Positions 8,917 to 16,923 of a stretch of DNA of 17,913 nucleotides are shown here, one piece after another; positions within the stretch are counted from its first letter, which is position 1; each line of letters opens with the position of its first letter. The position numbers and the translations under genes are program-made. Source of the DNA: Zarea fungicola (Eukaryota > Ascomycota > Sordariomycetes > Hypocreales > Cordycipitaceae); the NCBI GenBank assembly GCA_900169235.1, contig FWCC01000384.1:1-17913 (forward strand), written 5' to 3'. The notes under the pieces are model-generated. The model worked only from the letters and a program-made list of their open reading frames with translations. It had not been told where the DNA came from and ran no database searches.

Positions 8917-9547
8917 TCACCCAGAGTGACGCCGACCTAAAAGCCGTCCAAATCAGCACTCCAGCATGCATGAAGTCGATTTAACCACAAAGACAAGCAC
9001 TGGCAGCTATGAGCTGAGGTGGTACAGGAATTTGGGGTAGCCGGCAAGCCTGGCACAGGATTGCCGTGCTTCGCCGATGCAGTCGGGACGGCTGTGGCTT
9101 GCATTGAGCAATGCCGCACTTGTCGTCCTGGGGAACGAATACCAAATCTCCAGATACTTTATAAAAAGCACAAATGATCACAAGCGCCGCCGATCTGGCA
9201 GCTCGACGCCCCAGCTGGTCGCGTGGCGTATTACTTGAGTCAGCGGTGCATGAAGAGGTTGCAAATTGAAAATACTACGTTGAGTAGTGACCTTGTTTCA
9301 CGAGAGGGAATGATAGCGGCTCGCGCCTAAACAACAAAATTACCTCACACTCAAACAATTCCCTTTCATTCTTAATCCTGCCAAGTGATTGTGAAGACTG
9401 GCAACTGGAGCTGTAAGCAAGCCATCCCGTCTTGGTCGTGTCGATGCTTTACTCGACGCATCACTTGGCGCGATGCCATTGACATTCCACCTGGCTCAAG
9501 CACTTTGCAGCCTTTCGGCCTCGGGCAATGGCTCCGTTGAGTCGGGT

Positions 9548-9600
9548 ATTTTTTTAAAAAAGAAACGAAAAGAAACGAAGAAAGAAAACATGAAAAAAGC
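9548..9600. repeat. Poly-T/poly-A junction and purine-rich tract
   Basis: A T run passes into an A run (9550-9561) and then a purine-rich stretch with AGAAACGA at 9561-9568 and 9571-9578. Low-complexity sequence in the intergenic region; no function is apparent. Confidence 0.6.
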
Positions 9601-10481
9601 CTAGAGAGAAGAAAGGAATAATTTACGTAGTTTCACTCATAGAACTGGCAGCTAAAAGTTTAAGAACTATGTTGGCATGGTACAAAAAAGCCGTATTGTG
9701 AGGAAAGCGCCTCCGTGATAGCATAGATAGCACTGAGACTCAAAAGTATCGGCCACAAGGGTCCGAATAATGCGATTTAAGTAATAAACAGGACATAAGG
9801 GGATCGATGTGTGCATTCACGTAAGGGTGAATTCAAGTTACAAAAGATCAGATTACCCTGCACCGACGACTGGCCGGCATCCGAAGTCCACAACAACGGA
9901 GCACCCGGTCTATTCATCTACTAAAGACTCTGCGCAACTCAAGCATGAAATTAATTAGAAGTCACGGCGGATCCATATCAGGCTTTGAGTTTCAGTCGTG
10001 TCGTTGAACAAATGGACTCGATATAATCTGGTTGCCAGTTGACAGTACCAAACCGGAACAACACTTGGAGAGGCTGTCTTGAAAGAGAGACTAATCCGCA
10101 GGGAACCTCCGCGGCTTGAACGCTGTGACAAAGAACTTGACAGAATTAAGAATTTTCACTCTAGTATGGCTTTTTATGACGACGGTGGAAATTCTTGTTG
10201 AAAAATTCTCTGTGGATCGGTGACTTTCTTCAAACCGACAGCGACGGACCATTTATTCCCATTTATGGCCACAAAATGTTCCTCCAACGTAAAAACGGAG
10301 ATCTTTACAGCACACTTAATTCAAGATTGGAACAATTTCTTTCATAAATGGGGCCGAGCTGCCAGAATGAGCGTTCAAAATGTCAGTCATTGAAACACAA
10401 AAAGTGCGCGAATCAGACTCCTTTGTGGTTTGACGAGTGATGCCTGCCCACACCAGACCAAGAGCCAAAGTCTCAAAACTA

Positions 10482-10487
10482 TATAAA
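10482..10487 (+). promoter_or_regulatory. TATA box of the 100-residue protein gene
   Basis: TATAAA followed by GCC lies 134 bp upstream of the ATG at 10621. A pyrimidine-rich stretch (CTTACTTTCCTCATCC, from about 10511) follows at the distance expected of a transcription start, and no ATG occurs before 10621. Confidence 0.55.
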
Positions 10488-10620
10488 GCCTACATAAGAT
10501 AAAGTTATTCTTACTTTCCTCATCCAATTCTACATTAACGCAAGCCAACTATCCTGTTCAGTAACAGCAGCGCCATTCGCCTTTCCAGACACAATCGGTT
10601 ACCTCACAAAACTACCAAGA

Positions 10621-10923
10621 ATGACGACTCCAATCACTCCCTCGGAGCGGGCCGCTCTCGTGGCCCAAATTACTGCATGCGAGGACATGGTTGAGTTCTA
10701 TATTGAACGCTGCCAGTTTGAGCTTGCCTACAAGAAGATTGAAGAGGCCCTCAGACTAGTTGAGGCGCATGTCACCAATCCGTTGGAGGCGGCATTTCGA
10801 CTATCTACACTGAAGATGTATTTAAGCCGCGTCGACGTTGCGAAAATGATTCGAGAGGCCGACAAAGAAAACATAGATCCAGAAAATCCCAACGGCGAGA
10901 CGGGCCAAGCCCCTGGGCAATAA
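10621..10923 (+). CDS. Small helical TPR-like protein, 100 aa, unknown function
   Basis: Intronless. The ATG has A at -3, lies 134 bp after a TATA box and is the first ATG in the leader. Residues 8-80 look almost wholly helical. Residues 33-48 carry F-x2-A-x3-I-x3-LR-x2-E, the periodicity of a TPR helix pair, followed by a second helical stretch (55-80). There is no signal peptide or membrane segment, so it is probably cytoplasmic or nuclear. The tail (81-100) is acidic and disordered-looking and contains KENIDP at 82-87, which fits the KENxxP form of an APC/C degradation box. The next gene, 769 bp away in the same direction, encodes a protein with the same motif spacing. I recognise no family; a scaffold or adaptor role would be a guess. 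Confidence 0.72.
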   Translation: MTTPITPSERAALVAQITACEDMVEFYIERCQFELAYKKIEEALRLVEAHVTNPLEAAFRLSTLKMYLSRVDVAKMIREADKENIDPENPNGETGQAPGQ

Positions 10924-11559
10924 ACGAAGACTGACAGCAAGAAGGCCTGACAAGCAAAGCAAGTGCTGAGTTCACTTGACCGGAGAATCGCTAGCTCCGT
11001 GGACAACGAATGGCAGTAAAGCAAGTCATGTATGAGCGCGTCGCTAACTTTTAGCATTCAAATCGATGTACATCTCCTTCTTTGCTTTGACGGTCCGTCA
11101 GTTGGTTTTTCTTCTGTTTCCATCACAGCGTAGATTTTGCTGGTTGTTTGTGCAGAGCGATTTCTGGTGTGTCGCGTGGGCTTCACAGGCAGAAATATTG
11201 TACCAATACATTTTACGGCAAGTTATCTTTATGAATTAAAAAAAGTATCCTTTTTATTAATACAGTCCCATTTCATTTTGTGATGATTCTCTCTTGCAGG
11301 TCCCGTCGTCTTTGTCATGAGCCTTTGTTACGAGCGGCAAAGGCGATGTCGGTCCATTCAGCTCCAACGGTGTAAACAATGCAACAAGGGGCTTCCTCTT
11401 TTCAAGCCTTTGCATTGTTTAACTTCATTGACTCGTAAAACAAACTGGACTGCTTCATTGATGCTGAAGTGCCGGAAGGTAACAGCCATGCGCCAAATTG
11501 CCTGCGCATGGTGAAAGAATGCATGTGAAAGAGCAGGCGACAGCGCCTCTACTGTCAAA
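10924..11559. other. Intergenic region between the two small helical-protein genes
   Basis: It holds the 3' end of the first gene and the promoter of the second. Overlapping frames on both strands at 11317-11558 look like chance: the plus-strand one includes a hairpin (11373-11421). An AT-rich patch lies at 11230-11270. Confidence 0.6.
11373..11421. repeat. 12-bp inverted repeat (hairpin)
   Basis: TAAACAATGCAA at 11373-11384 is matched perfectly by its reverse complement at 11410-11421, with a 25-base loop. It lies about 140 bp before the TATA box of the downstream gene. Confidence 0.7.
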
Positions 11560-11567
11560 TATATAAG
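11560..11567 (+). promoter_or_regulatory. TATA box of the 185-residue protein gene
   Basis: TATATAAG followed by CC lies 132 bp upstream of the ATG at 11692, almost the same spacing and flank as for the preceding small-protein gene. Confidence 0.5.
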
Positions 11568-11691
11568 CCAGGTTCTCGGTCGAATTTATTTGGCATTTTA
11601 GGCGCACTACAACTCAGTGAAGGCGACAGGAATCGACTGACGAGCCAAGTCTTTCATTAATTTATTGGTCTGCACAGAAAGCAACATCACG

Positions 11692-12249
11692 ATGCATTTC
11701 TTTGCCAGAATTCCCCAAGTCAACGAGCTCGGCCAACGGCAAATTGACAACCTCTGGCCCACCATCAACCAGCATCTCGCGGCTGCCGAGCAGGGTATCT
11801 ACAGGATCCATTACAGGGATGCCTTGGACGAGTGTCTCGCCGGTCTGCGCTACATTGAGCAGTTTCCTGAACTAGTGCAAGATGACCAACAGTTGGAGAA
11901 GGAGCTAACACTGCAGCAGGTCCGGGAACGCGCCCTGACACGGCTCGGCAACCATCGTGAGGCGGCAAGGGTACGTGTGCGCGTCGAAGAGCTCTGGGAC
12001 AGCCTGGGTCTCGGAGGCTTGCCCGAGGATGAACAAGTCGCTCGCTTGGAGCGCGGACGGAGATGGGACTGGGAAATGGACGACAAGGAGCAGAGGAGCT
12101 TGGACAGGGCGGTGGGCAGGAAAGCGCGTCGAGAAAACATGGAGATGAACGCGCAGCAGGCGGTAGATGACTTGGGTCAAGCTGTGGAGGGAGGGATGGG
12201 TATGGCGCAGCTGCTGATGCGTAGTCTCCTAGGCAAGCACAGTCGATGA
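11692..12249 (+). CDS. TPR-like helical protein, 185 aa, unknown function
   Basis: Intronless. The frame is open nine codons further up, but only to a TTG, so the ATG at 11692 (A at -3) is taken as the start. Residues 11-101 are helical with TPR character: Y41-x2-A-x3-C-x3-LR-x2-E56, the same spacing as residues 33-48 of the preceding protein, then a second helix pair about 72-101 (QQVRERALTRLGNHREAARV). Residues 110-150 are highly charged (RGRRWDWEMDDKEQRSLDRA), followed by a Met/Gly-rich C-terminal helix (GGMGMAQLLMRSLLGK). There is no signal peptide and no membrane helix. Orientation, TATA spacing and the shared motif suggest a diverged relative of the preceding gene, but similarity outside the motif is weak. 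No function can be assigned. Confidence 0.78.
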   Translation: MHFFARIPQVNELGQRQIDNLWPTINQHLAAAEQGIYRIHYRDALDECLAGLRYIEQFPELVQDDQQLEKELTLQQVRERALTRLGNHREAARVRVRVEELWDSLGLGGLPEDEQVARLERGRRWDWEMDDKEQRSLDRAVGRKARRENMEMNAQQAVDDLGQAVEGGMGMAQLLMRSLLGKHSR

Positions 12250-12335
12250 GGAGAGGGAGTCAGGCTGTTGGTTGGCAGTGGTAACCTTTCAGGTACGTTG
12301 CATACGAGCTTTTGAGGTTTTTGATTTCTTTTTTG

Positions 12336-12368
12336 TTCTCTTTTTTTTTTTAGATATAAAAAAGAGAA
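12336..12368. repeat. 11-bp inverted repeat around a T-tract
   Basis: TTCTCTTTTTT at 12336-12346 pairs with AAAAAAGAGAA at 12358-12368. It lies about 90 bp after the stop of the 185-residue protein, so it may be part of that gene's 3' end region. It is low-complexity sequence and chance is plausible. Confidence 0.5.
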
Positions 12369-12449
12369 TTCAAAAATAGGGATTTATTATTGCAAAGTTT
12401 TCATCTTTCGCTGCGTGAGCCGATGTAGGTGCATTATTGAGACGTGATT

Positions 12450-12500
12450 TCCCGTCTTTTTCTTTCCTTTTTCTTTCCTTTTCCTTTCTGTTTCTTGTGC
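12450..12500. repeat. Pyrimidine tract with TTTTTCTTTCC repeats
   Basis: An almost pure C/T run on the plus strand containing two copies of CTTTTTCTTTCC-like units and a degenerate third. It lies 440-490 bp upstream of the regulator gene. Such CT tracts are common in fungal promoters. Confidence 0.6.
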
Positions 12501-12713
12501 TCTTTTAATCAAGTGTATCTATTAATAATTAGATTTATTGACAAATTTATTACACTTCCATCCCCAGTGAGTAGATGGCAAGTGCAGACACAAAGAAACC
12601 GCCCAGGTCAGAGCCCGAGTCAGCCTCGAAAAAATCAAATTTAAATAAACCCAACCAATGATCTTTTAATCGCCAAGAATTTCTCCTTTCGACGCCGTCA
12701 GCTCAAAAAGTGC

Positions 12714-12795
12714 GCAACTCCGGAGTTGCCCGGAGATATCTCCGCTCAAGAGTCCGCCTATGTCCGCTCGGCACACCTTTTCTCCGAGGCGGAGA
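12714..12795. promoter_or_regulatory. Array of six CGGAG half-sites upstream of the Zn2Cys6 regulator
   Basis: Three symmetric pairs occur in 82 bp. First is a perfect 16-bp palindrome GCAACTCCGGAGTTGC at 12714-12729. Second is a perfect 14-bp palindrome CGGAGATATCTCCG at 12731-12744. Third is TCTCCG-N3-CGGAGA at 12781-12795. The half-sites are thus overlapping, inverted and everted respectively. Two further GTCCGC copies lie between the second and third pairs (12753-12758 and 12763-12768). Zn2Cys6 dimers bind CGG half-sites in such symmetric layouts, so this is a strong candidate operator, probably for autoregulation. The last site is about 145 bp before the ATG at 12940. Confidence 0.6.
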
Positions 12796-12939
12796 TAGTC
12801 CGTTGGTAAGCTTCCGACCCGACGGGTGCGACACGCCTCACATTGCACAAAGCAAAAACACACAAGAGATATCAGGGATAGCATCGTTTGTCGACTCCCA
12901 AACGGCGCCCCCAGGCCCTCAGAGGTCGTGCCTCAAGAA

Positions 12940-15191
12940 ATGGAACCTCATAGCGAGGTGCGGCGGCGGCGGCGGCGCATCCTGTCCTGCCTGCAGTGTC
13001 GCCGTCGCAAGATCAAATGCAACCGCCAGCAGCCATGCAACTACTGCATAGAGACGCAGCAGTCTTGCACCTACCAGGCGCCTCTCTCGCCCCAGCCCTG
13101 GCAGCTCCAGCCGTCCAAAAAGGTTGCCAAGCCGCCCCCCAGCAACAATAACAGCTGGCGATCTGTGATTCTATCCGCAGAGGATGGCGGCGTCGCGCCC
13201 GGCTCCAGTCAGGCTGCGGCAGCATCGGCGTATGCGGGTGTTGCTGATGCTGGTGATGCCGGTCCGGCCCCAACCCCGCCTGCATCCTCCCAGGGTACCC
13301 CGGCATCACTTCCCACACCAGGAACTTGCTCTATTAACCCGAATGAGGCGTATGCTTCCCCGCAGCCTCTCCAGCATGACGCACATATACTCGCGCGGAG
13401 GTCTGCTGCCCATGATTCGCAAATCGTCCTGGACAAGACACGGATCCTGCGTTGGAGTCATTGGATGGGAGCCGGACAGGAGGTATTGCTTCACAACCCC
13501 CCATGCCAATCATCTCCGTTCACTAATTTTCCCATGATTCACAGTTTGGGGTCATCTTTCACTGCTACATGGAAATCATAGAGCCACGCCAAGACTCCAC
13601 GTTGGGCCCAGAAGTCAAGGCTGTCCTGGCAGAGGCAGGCGAGGTGTTGCAAAAATGCAAAAGGCTTGCACGGTCGTCCAAGGTATGGCGCCCTAGCCGG
13701 CTGTTTGGTGTGCAGGACTACGACTTGACACCGCCACCGCGTGAGGTGGCCGACATCATGGCCAGGGAATACTTTCAGTACTTTGAATCCGGCCTGCGCG
13801 TCCTCCATATTCCATCCTTTTGGAGCTCGTATGAGGAATTCTGGAAGAATCCGAATTCTGTCAAAATTGAAACACGAATAATCATTCTGCTCGTCATCGC
13901 CATAGGATCGAGCTTCCAGGACCGAAACGCCGCCGCGACGGACAAGGTCCCCAGTATCCCCCAAATACACCAGTGGATATACGCCGCGCAGACATGGCTC
14001 GCTGGGCCGCTGGAAAAGGACCGCCTGGATATGGGTGGCTTACAGGCGTATTGCCTACTTATAATGGCCAGACAGATTTACTCCGTCGGGGGTGACCTGG
14101 TCTGGATGTCTCTTGGCTCGCTACTCCATCGGGCCATGCAGCTGGGAATGCATTATGACCCAAAGCATTTCCATCAAATGTCCATTTTCACGTCAGAACT
14201 ACGCCGGCGACTGTGGTATACGATTTTAGAACTCCTCATGCAGGCTGCTCTAGATACAGCAATGCCGCCGCGAATTTCCCCAGATGAATTTGACACGGAG
14301 CCACCGTCCAACATAAACGACAGCGACTTGCACCCAGACACCAAGACGCTGCACCCCAGGCCAGACTCCGAATACACAGACACATTCGTGCATCTCCAGC
14401 TCATAAACTCTCTTCTTCCCCGCATCCGGATCATCCGCTACCTCAACTCCATCAAAACGGACCTCTCATACCCCGAGGCCATGACCCTCAGCTCAGCCCT
14501 CAGCGCTGCCCACCGCAAGTCCACGCAAGCCCTACAGGCGCACACCGCCCAAACCACGCCCTTTCAGCGCAACATGGTCGACTTTCTCATCCGACGCTTC
14601 GTCGTGCCCCTCCACAGCCCGTTTGCCTGCGAAGCGCGCACATCGCCCGCCTTTCACTACTCGCTCAAGGCATGCACCGAGGCGAGTCTCGCGCTCATCT
14701 GCCCCGAGCCCGACGCGCGCTTCTCACGCATCCTCGAGTTTGGCGGTGGATTGTTCCGCGAGGGTCTCCGATCGGCCAACACGGCCATCAGTCTGGACCT
14801 CATTATACAGACCAAGACGCAGCAGGTGGACGGCACGCTGCACCGCACCCGAACCTATCGCGGCGCCCTGAAGCAATCCGTTTTTGACATGCTAGAGCTA
14901 TGCAACAAGAGGATATACAGTGGCGAGACGAATGTCAAGAGTTATGTCTTCCTCGCCATGGTATTGGCCATGACGGATGCCATGGAGAATGGCGTACCGA
15001 CCGAGATTCGCGTCGCCGATAGCGCGAGGGATGCATTGACCCATTGCTATGGTGTCCTGGAAAGCAGCATTGGCTCTCGCGCAACCAATACCCCCACTGA
15101 GGCTGGATTTTCTTCCACCGGGCTGGAAGAAGGATTCATGGGTATGGATATGGGCATGGACTTTTTCTTTTCGGACGTTGGTTTCTCATAG
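12940..15191 (+). CDS. Zn2Cys6 fungal transcription factor, 729 aa, one intron
   Basis: Exons are 12940-13482 and 13545-15191. A nuclear DNA-binding regulator. Residues 17-43 form a perfect zinc binuclear cluster, C-x2-C-x6-C-x5-C-x2-C-x6-C, preceded by six arginines (8-13) encoded by a CGG repeat. A Pro/Ala/Ser-rich linker follows to about residue 150, then a conserved ILRWSHWMGAGQEFGVIFHC segment that spans the splice junction. The fungal-specific middle homology region (PF04082 type) covers roughly 250-480, including LGSLLHRAMQLGMHYDP (371-387) and ELRRRLWYTILELL (399-412). The C-terminus has an acidic, Met/Phe-rich end (MGMDMGMDFFF) that could activate transcription. The frame is open upstream to a GTG at 12826, but the first ATG, with G at -3 and +4, is 12940. 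It lies 397 bp before the monooxygenase gene, same direction. The target pathway is unknown. Confidence 0.93.
13483..13544 (+). other. Intron of the Zn2Cys6 regulator gene (62 bp)
   Basis: It begins GTATTG and ends TTCACAG, with a branch-like CACTAAT about 20 bp before the end. Splicing is in phase 0 and joins WMGAGQE to FGVIFHCYMEII, linking the zinc-cluster exon to the regulatory-domain exon in one frame. Confidence 0.93.
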
Positions 15192-15588
15192 TGTAAAGTG
15201 TAGCAATTGTAAACAAGCGAACCGTTGAGCATTTGCTTTCAGGCAGCTCAATCGTCGCATTCATGTATATAAATATTTTATTTGTTTCCTTTCCCAAATA
15301 TCAATTTGAATCCTCATTCCACACTGCGCCATCTCCCCTGCCCAGTTGCTAGGCTCAATGTGCGCCCGAAGCGTGGCGTTAACTATCTCCGTGTATAGCG
15401 GCTCCCTCTCGCCTCCGTGCTTCGGCCGAGACTACTCGATTCATCCAGACGGACATAAACACAGATCAGATAAATAGGATATATAAATGCATATATTTCT
15501 CTTCTTTCGCTTTTTCCATTCCAATTCATTGCACCCTCATCCTCAAAACCACATCCTCCTTTCCTACACATAGCCGTCCCACCACATC
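15192..15588. other. Intergenic region between regulator and monooxygenase
   Basis: It holds the 3' end of the regulator gene (AT-rich, 15260-15290) and the promoter of the monooxygenase. ATCTCCG at 15385-15391 matches the half-site of the array at 12731-12795, and its CCG lies in a CCG-N7-CGG pair ending at 15401; CTCCG recurs at 15413-15417. Isolated matches to a 7-mer are expected by chance a few times in this window, so binding is only possible. Confidence 0.5.
15480..15487 (+). promoter_or_regulatory. TATA box of the FAD monooxygenase gene
   Basis: TATATAAA lies 109 bp upstream of the ATG and is followed by a pyrimidine-rich stretch (TTTCTCTTCTTTCGC) suited to a transcription start. Confidence 0.5.
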
Positions 15589-16923
15589 ATGAAGGTCCTC
15601 ATCAGCGGTGCTGGCATCTCGGGCACAGCCCTCGCCTTCTGGCTCGCCAAGCTCGATTTCGACGTCACCGTTGTCGAGCGCTTTCCCTCCCTACGCACAA
15701 ACGGCCTGCAGCTCGACCTCCGCGGCTTCGGCATCCAGGTGCTCCGGCGCATGGGCCTCGACGCCGCCTTCAAAGCCCGCTGCGCGCCCGAGCAGGGCAT
15801 GCAGATCGTCAACAGCGCCGGCACCCGTCTCGCCTACCTCGCCGCCAACGCCCCGGGAGGCGGGGGTGGCAAGCAGAATTTCACGAGCGAGTACGAGATT
15901 ATGCGCGGCGACCTCTGCCGTCTCTTTCACGAGGCGTCCATCGCGGCAGCCGGCGGGAGTGACAAGGTGAAGTACCTCTTTGACACGTCCATCAAGGAGA
16001 TCCAAGACAAAGGCAAAGATGGAGTCCGTGTACTATTTTCCAATAACCAAACCGACACATTTGACCTCGTCGTCGGCGCAGACGGCCAGTGGTCGCGCAC
16101 CCGCAGAATGATGCTCAACAATACCACGGCGGCCGCCCCGGATGAAGCCCTGCATCTCCTCCCGGGCATGTACGCCGGCTACTTTACCACCCCGATCCCC
16201 ATCCAACCCGGCGAAGGGAATGATTCTACACTCTACCTCGCCTCGCGCGGCCGCAGCATCATGACGCGCCGCAGCGATCCGGCCTTTATACAAGTCTACA
16301 TGATGTGCTCCCCAGGCGCCAAGATCCAGACGGCGCGGCGCGGCGACACGGCGCTCGAGAAGGAGGCCTTTGCGGACAACTACGAGGGCGCCGGGTGGCG
16401 CGCGCCGGAGCTCGTCGAGGGCATGCGCGCCGCCGACGACTTTTACTGCGAGCGCCTCGGGCTCGTCAAGTGCGCCGCGTGGCACCGCGGCAGGGTGGCG
16501 CTCGTCGGCGACGCGGCGTGGTGTCCGTCTGTGCTCACGGGCATGGGCACCACGAGCAGCGTGGTCGGCGCGTACATTCTGGCCGGCGAGCTCAGCAAAA
16601 TACTAAGCTCGGGCAGCCAAAACAAGGGTGGTGGTGGTAGCAGCAGCAGCAGCAGCAGCGACGGCCATGCTGGTCTTGAAGAGGCTCTTGTGGCGTACGA
16701 GACCAAGTTTCGGCCATTCATGGACCAGGTCCAGCACGGCGTGGGCGAGGAATCATTAATGGCGAAGTTGTTGATGCCTTCGTCAGCCATTGGAATTGCG
16801 CTGCTGCATTTGTTCCTCAGAGTCGTGACGTTTTTGGGGATCAACCTGTCGTCCAGCTCATTCATGAAGGAAGACATACGCGACTGGGAGTTGCCGCAGT
16901 ACAAGGCATTTTCCAAGGAATAA
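15589..16923 (+). CDS. FAD-dependent monooxygenase (class A, TetX/aromatic hydroxylase-like), 444 aa
   Basis: A flavoprotein that would use NAD(P)H and O2 to hydroxylate or oxidise a small, often aromatic or polyketide-like, substrate; the actual substrate is not readable. The FAD fold is complete. GAGISG at 7-12 is the Rossmann loop, with acidic E30 at the end of the second strand; R106 in the YEIMRGDLCRLF segment contacts FAD in the family; DLVVGADGQWSRTR (159-172) is the DG motif; GRVALVGDAAWCPSVLTGMG (301-320) is the GD motif with the following Pro and Gly. A low-complexity Gly4-Ser7 insert (347-357), encoded by GGT4 and AGC7 repeats, lies on the surface side after the FAD domain. A hydrophobic stretch at 395-418 (SSAIGIALLHLFLRVVTF) may associate with membrane. 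No intron is needed. The ATG has A at -3. It follows the Zn2Cys6 gene in the same direction, suggesting joint control. Confidence 0.94.
   Translation: MKVLISGAGISGTALAFWLAKLDFDVTVVERFPSLRTNGLQLDLRGFGIQVLRRMGLDAAFKARCAPEQGMQIVNSAGTRLAYLAANAPGGGGGKQNFTSEYEIMRGDLCRLFHEASIAAAGGSDKVKYLFDTSIKEIQDKGKDGVRVLFSNNQTDTFDLVVGADGQWSRTRRMMLNNTTAAAPDEALHLLPGMYAGYFTTPIPIQPGEGNDSTLYLASRGRSIMTRRSDPAFIQVYMMCSPGAKIQTARRGDTALEKEAFADNYEGAGWRAPELVEGMRAADDFYCERLGLVKCAAWHRGRVALVGDAAWCPSVLTGMGTTSSVVGAYILAGELSKILSSGSQNKGGGGSSSSSSSDGHAGLEEALVAYETKFRPFMDQVQHGVGEESLMAKLLMPSSAIGIALLHLFLRVVTFLGINLSSSSFMKEDIRDWELPQYKAFSKE
16627..16659 (+). repeat. In-frame trinucleotide repeats, GGT x4 then AGC x7
   Basis: These encode Gly4-Ser7 (residues 347-357) in the monooxygenase. 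Perfect short repeats like these change length readily between strains. Confidence 0.9.

Larger units (their letters stand above)
8273..10481. other. Long divergent intergenic region
   Basis: About 2.2 kb between the transporter and the first small-protein gene. It holds the broken minus-strand frame at 8317-8916, a GC-rich block near 8745-8790 with SalI-type symmetry (GCCCAGTCGACGGGC), and a purine run at 9556-9600 with AAAGAAACGA repeated. Other frames lack proper starts. No RNA gene was recognised. Confidence 0.55.

Noticed and set aside
8937..9181. Minus-strand frames near 9000-9180 with an upstream TATAAA
   Set aside because: The only frame with an ATG is about 55 codons long with no domain, signal peptide or gene-like context.
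11317..11558. Overlapping plus- and minus-strand frames of about 65 codons
   Set aside because: Both overlap a hairpin in intergenic sequence, carry no domain and lie in the promoter of the 185-residue protein gene.
12826..12939. Upstream extension of the Zn2Cys6 protein by 38 codons
   Set aside because: The extension opens with GTG, has no ATG and no conserved motif; the ATG at 12940 has a good context.
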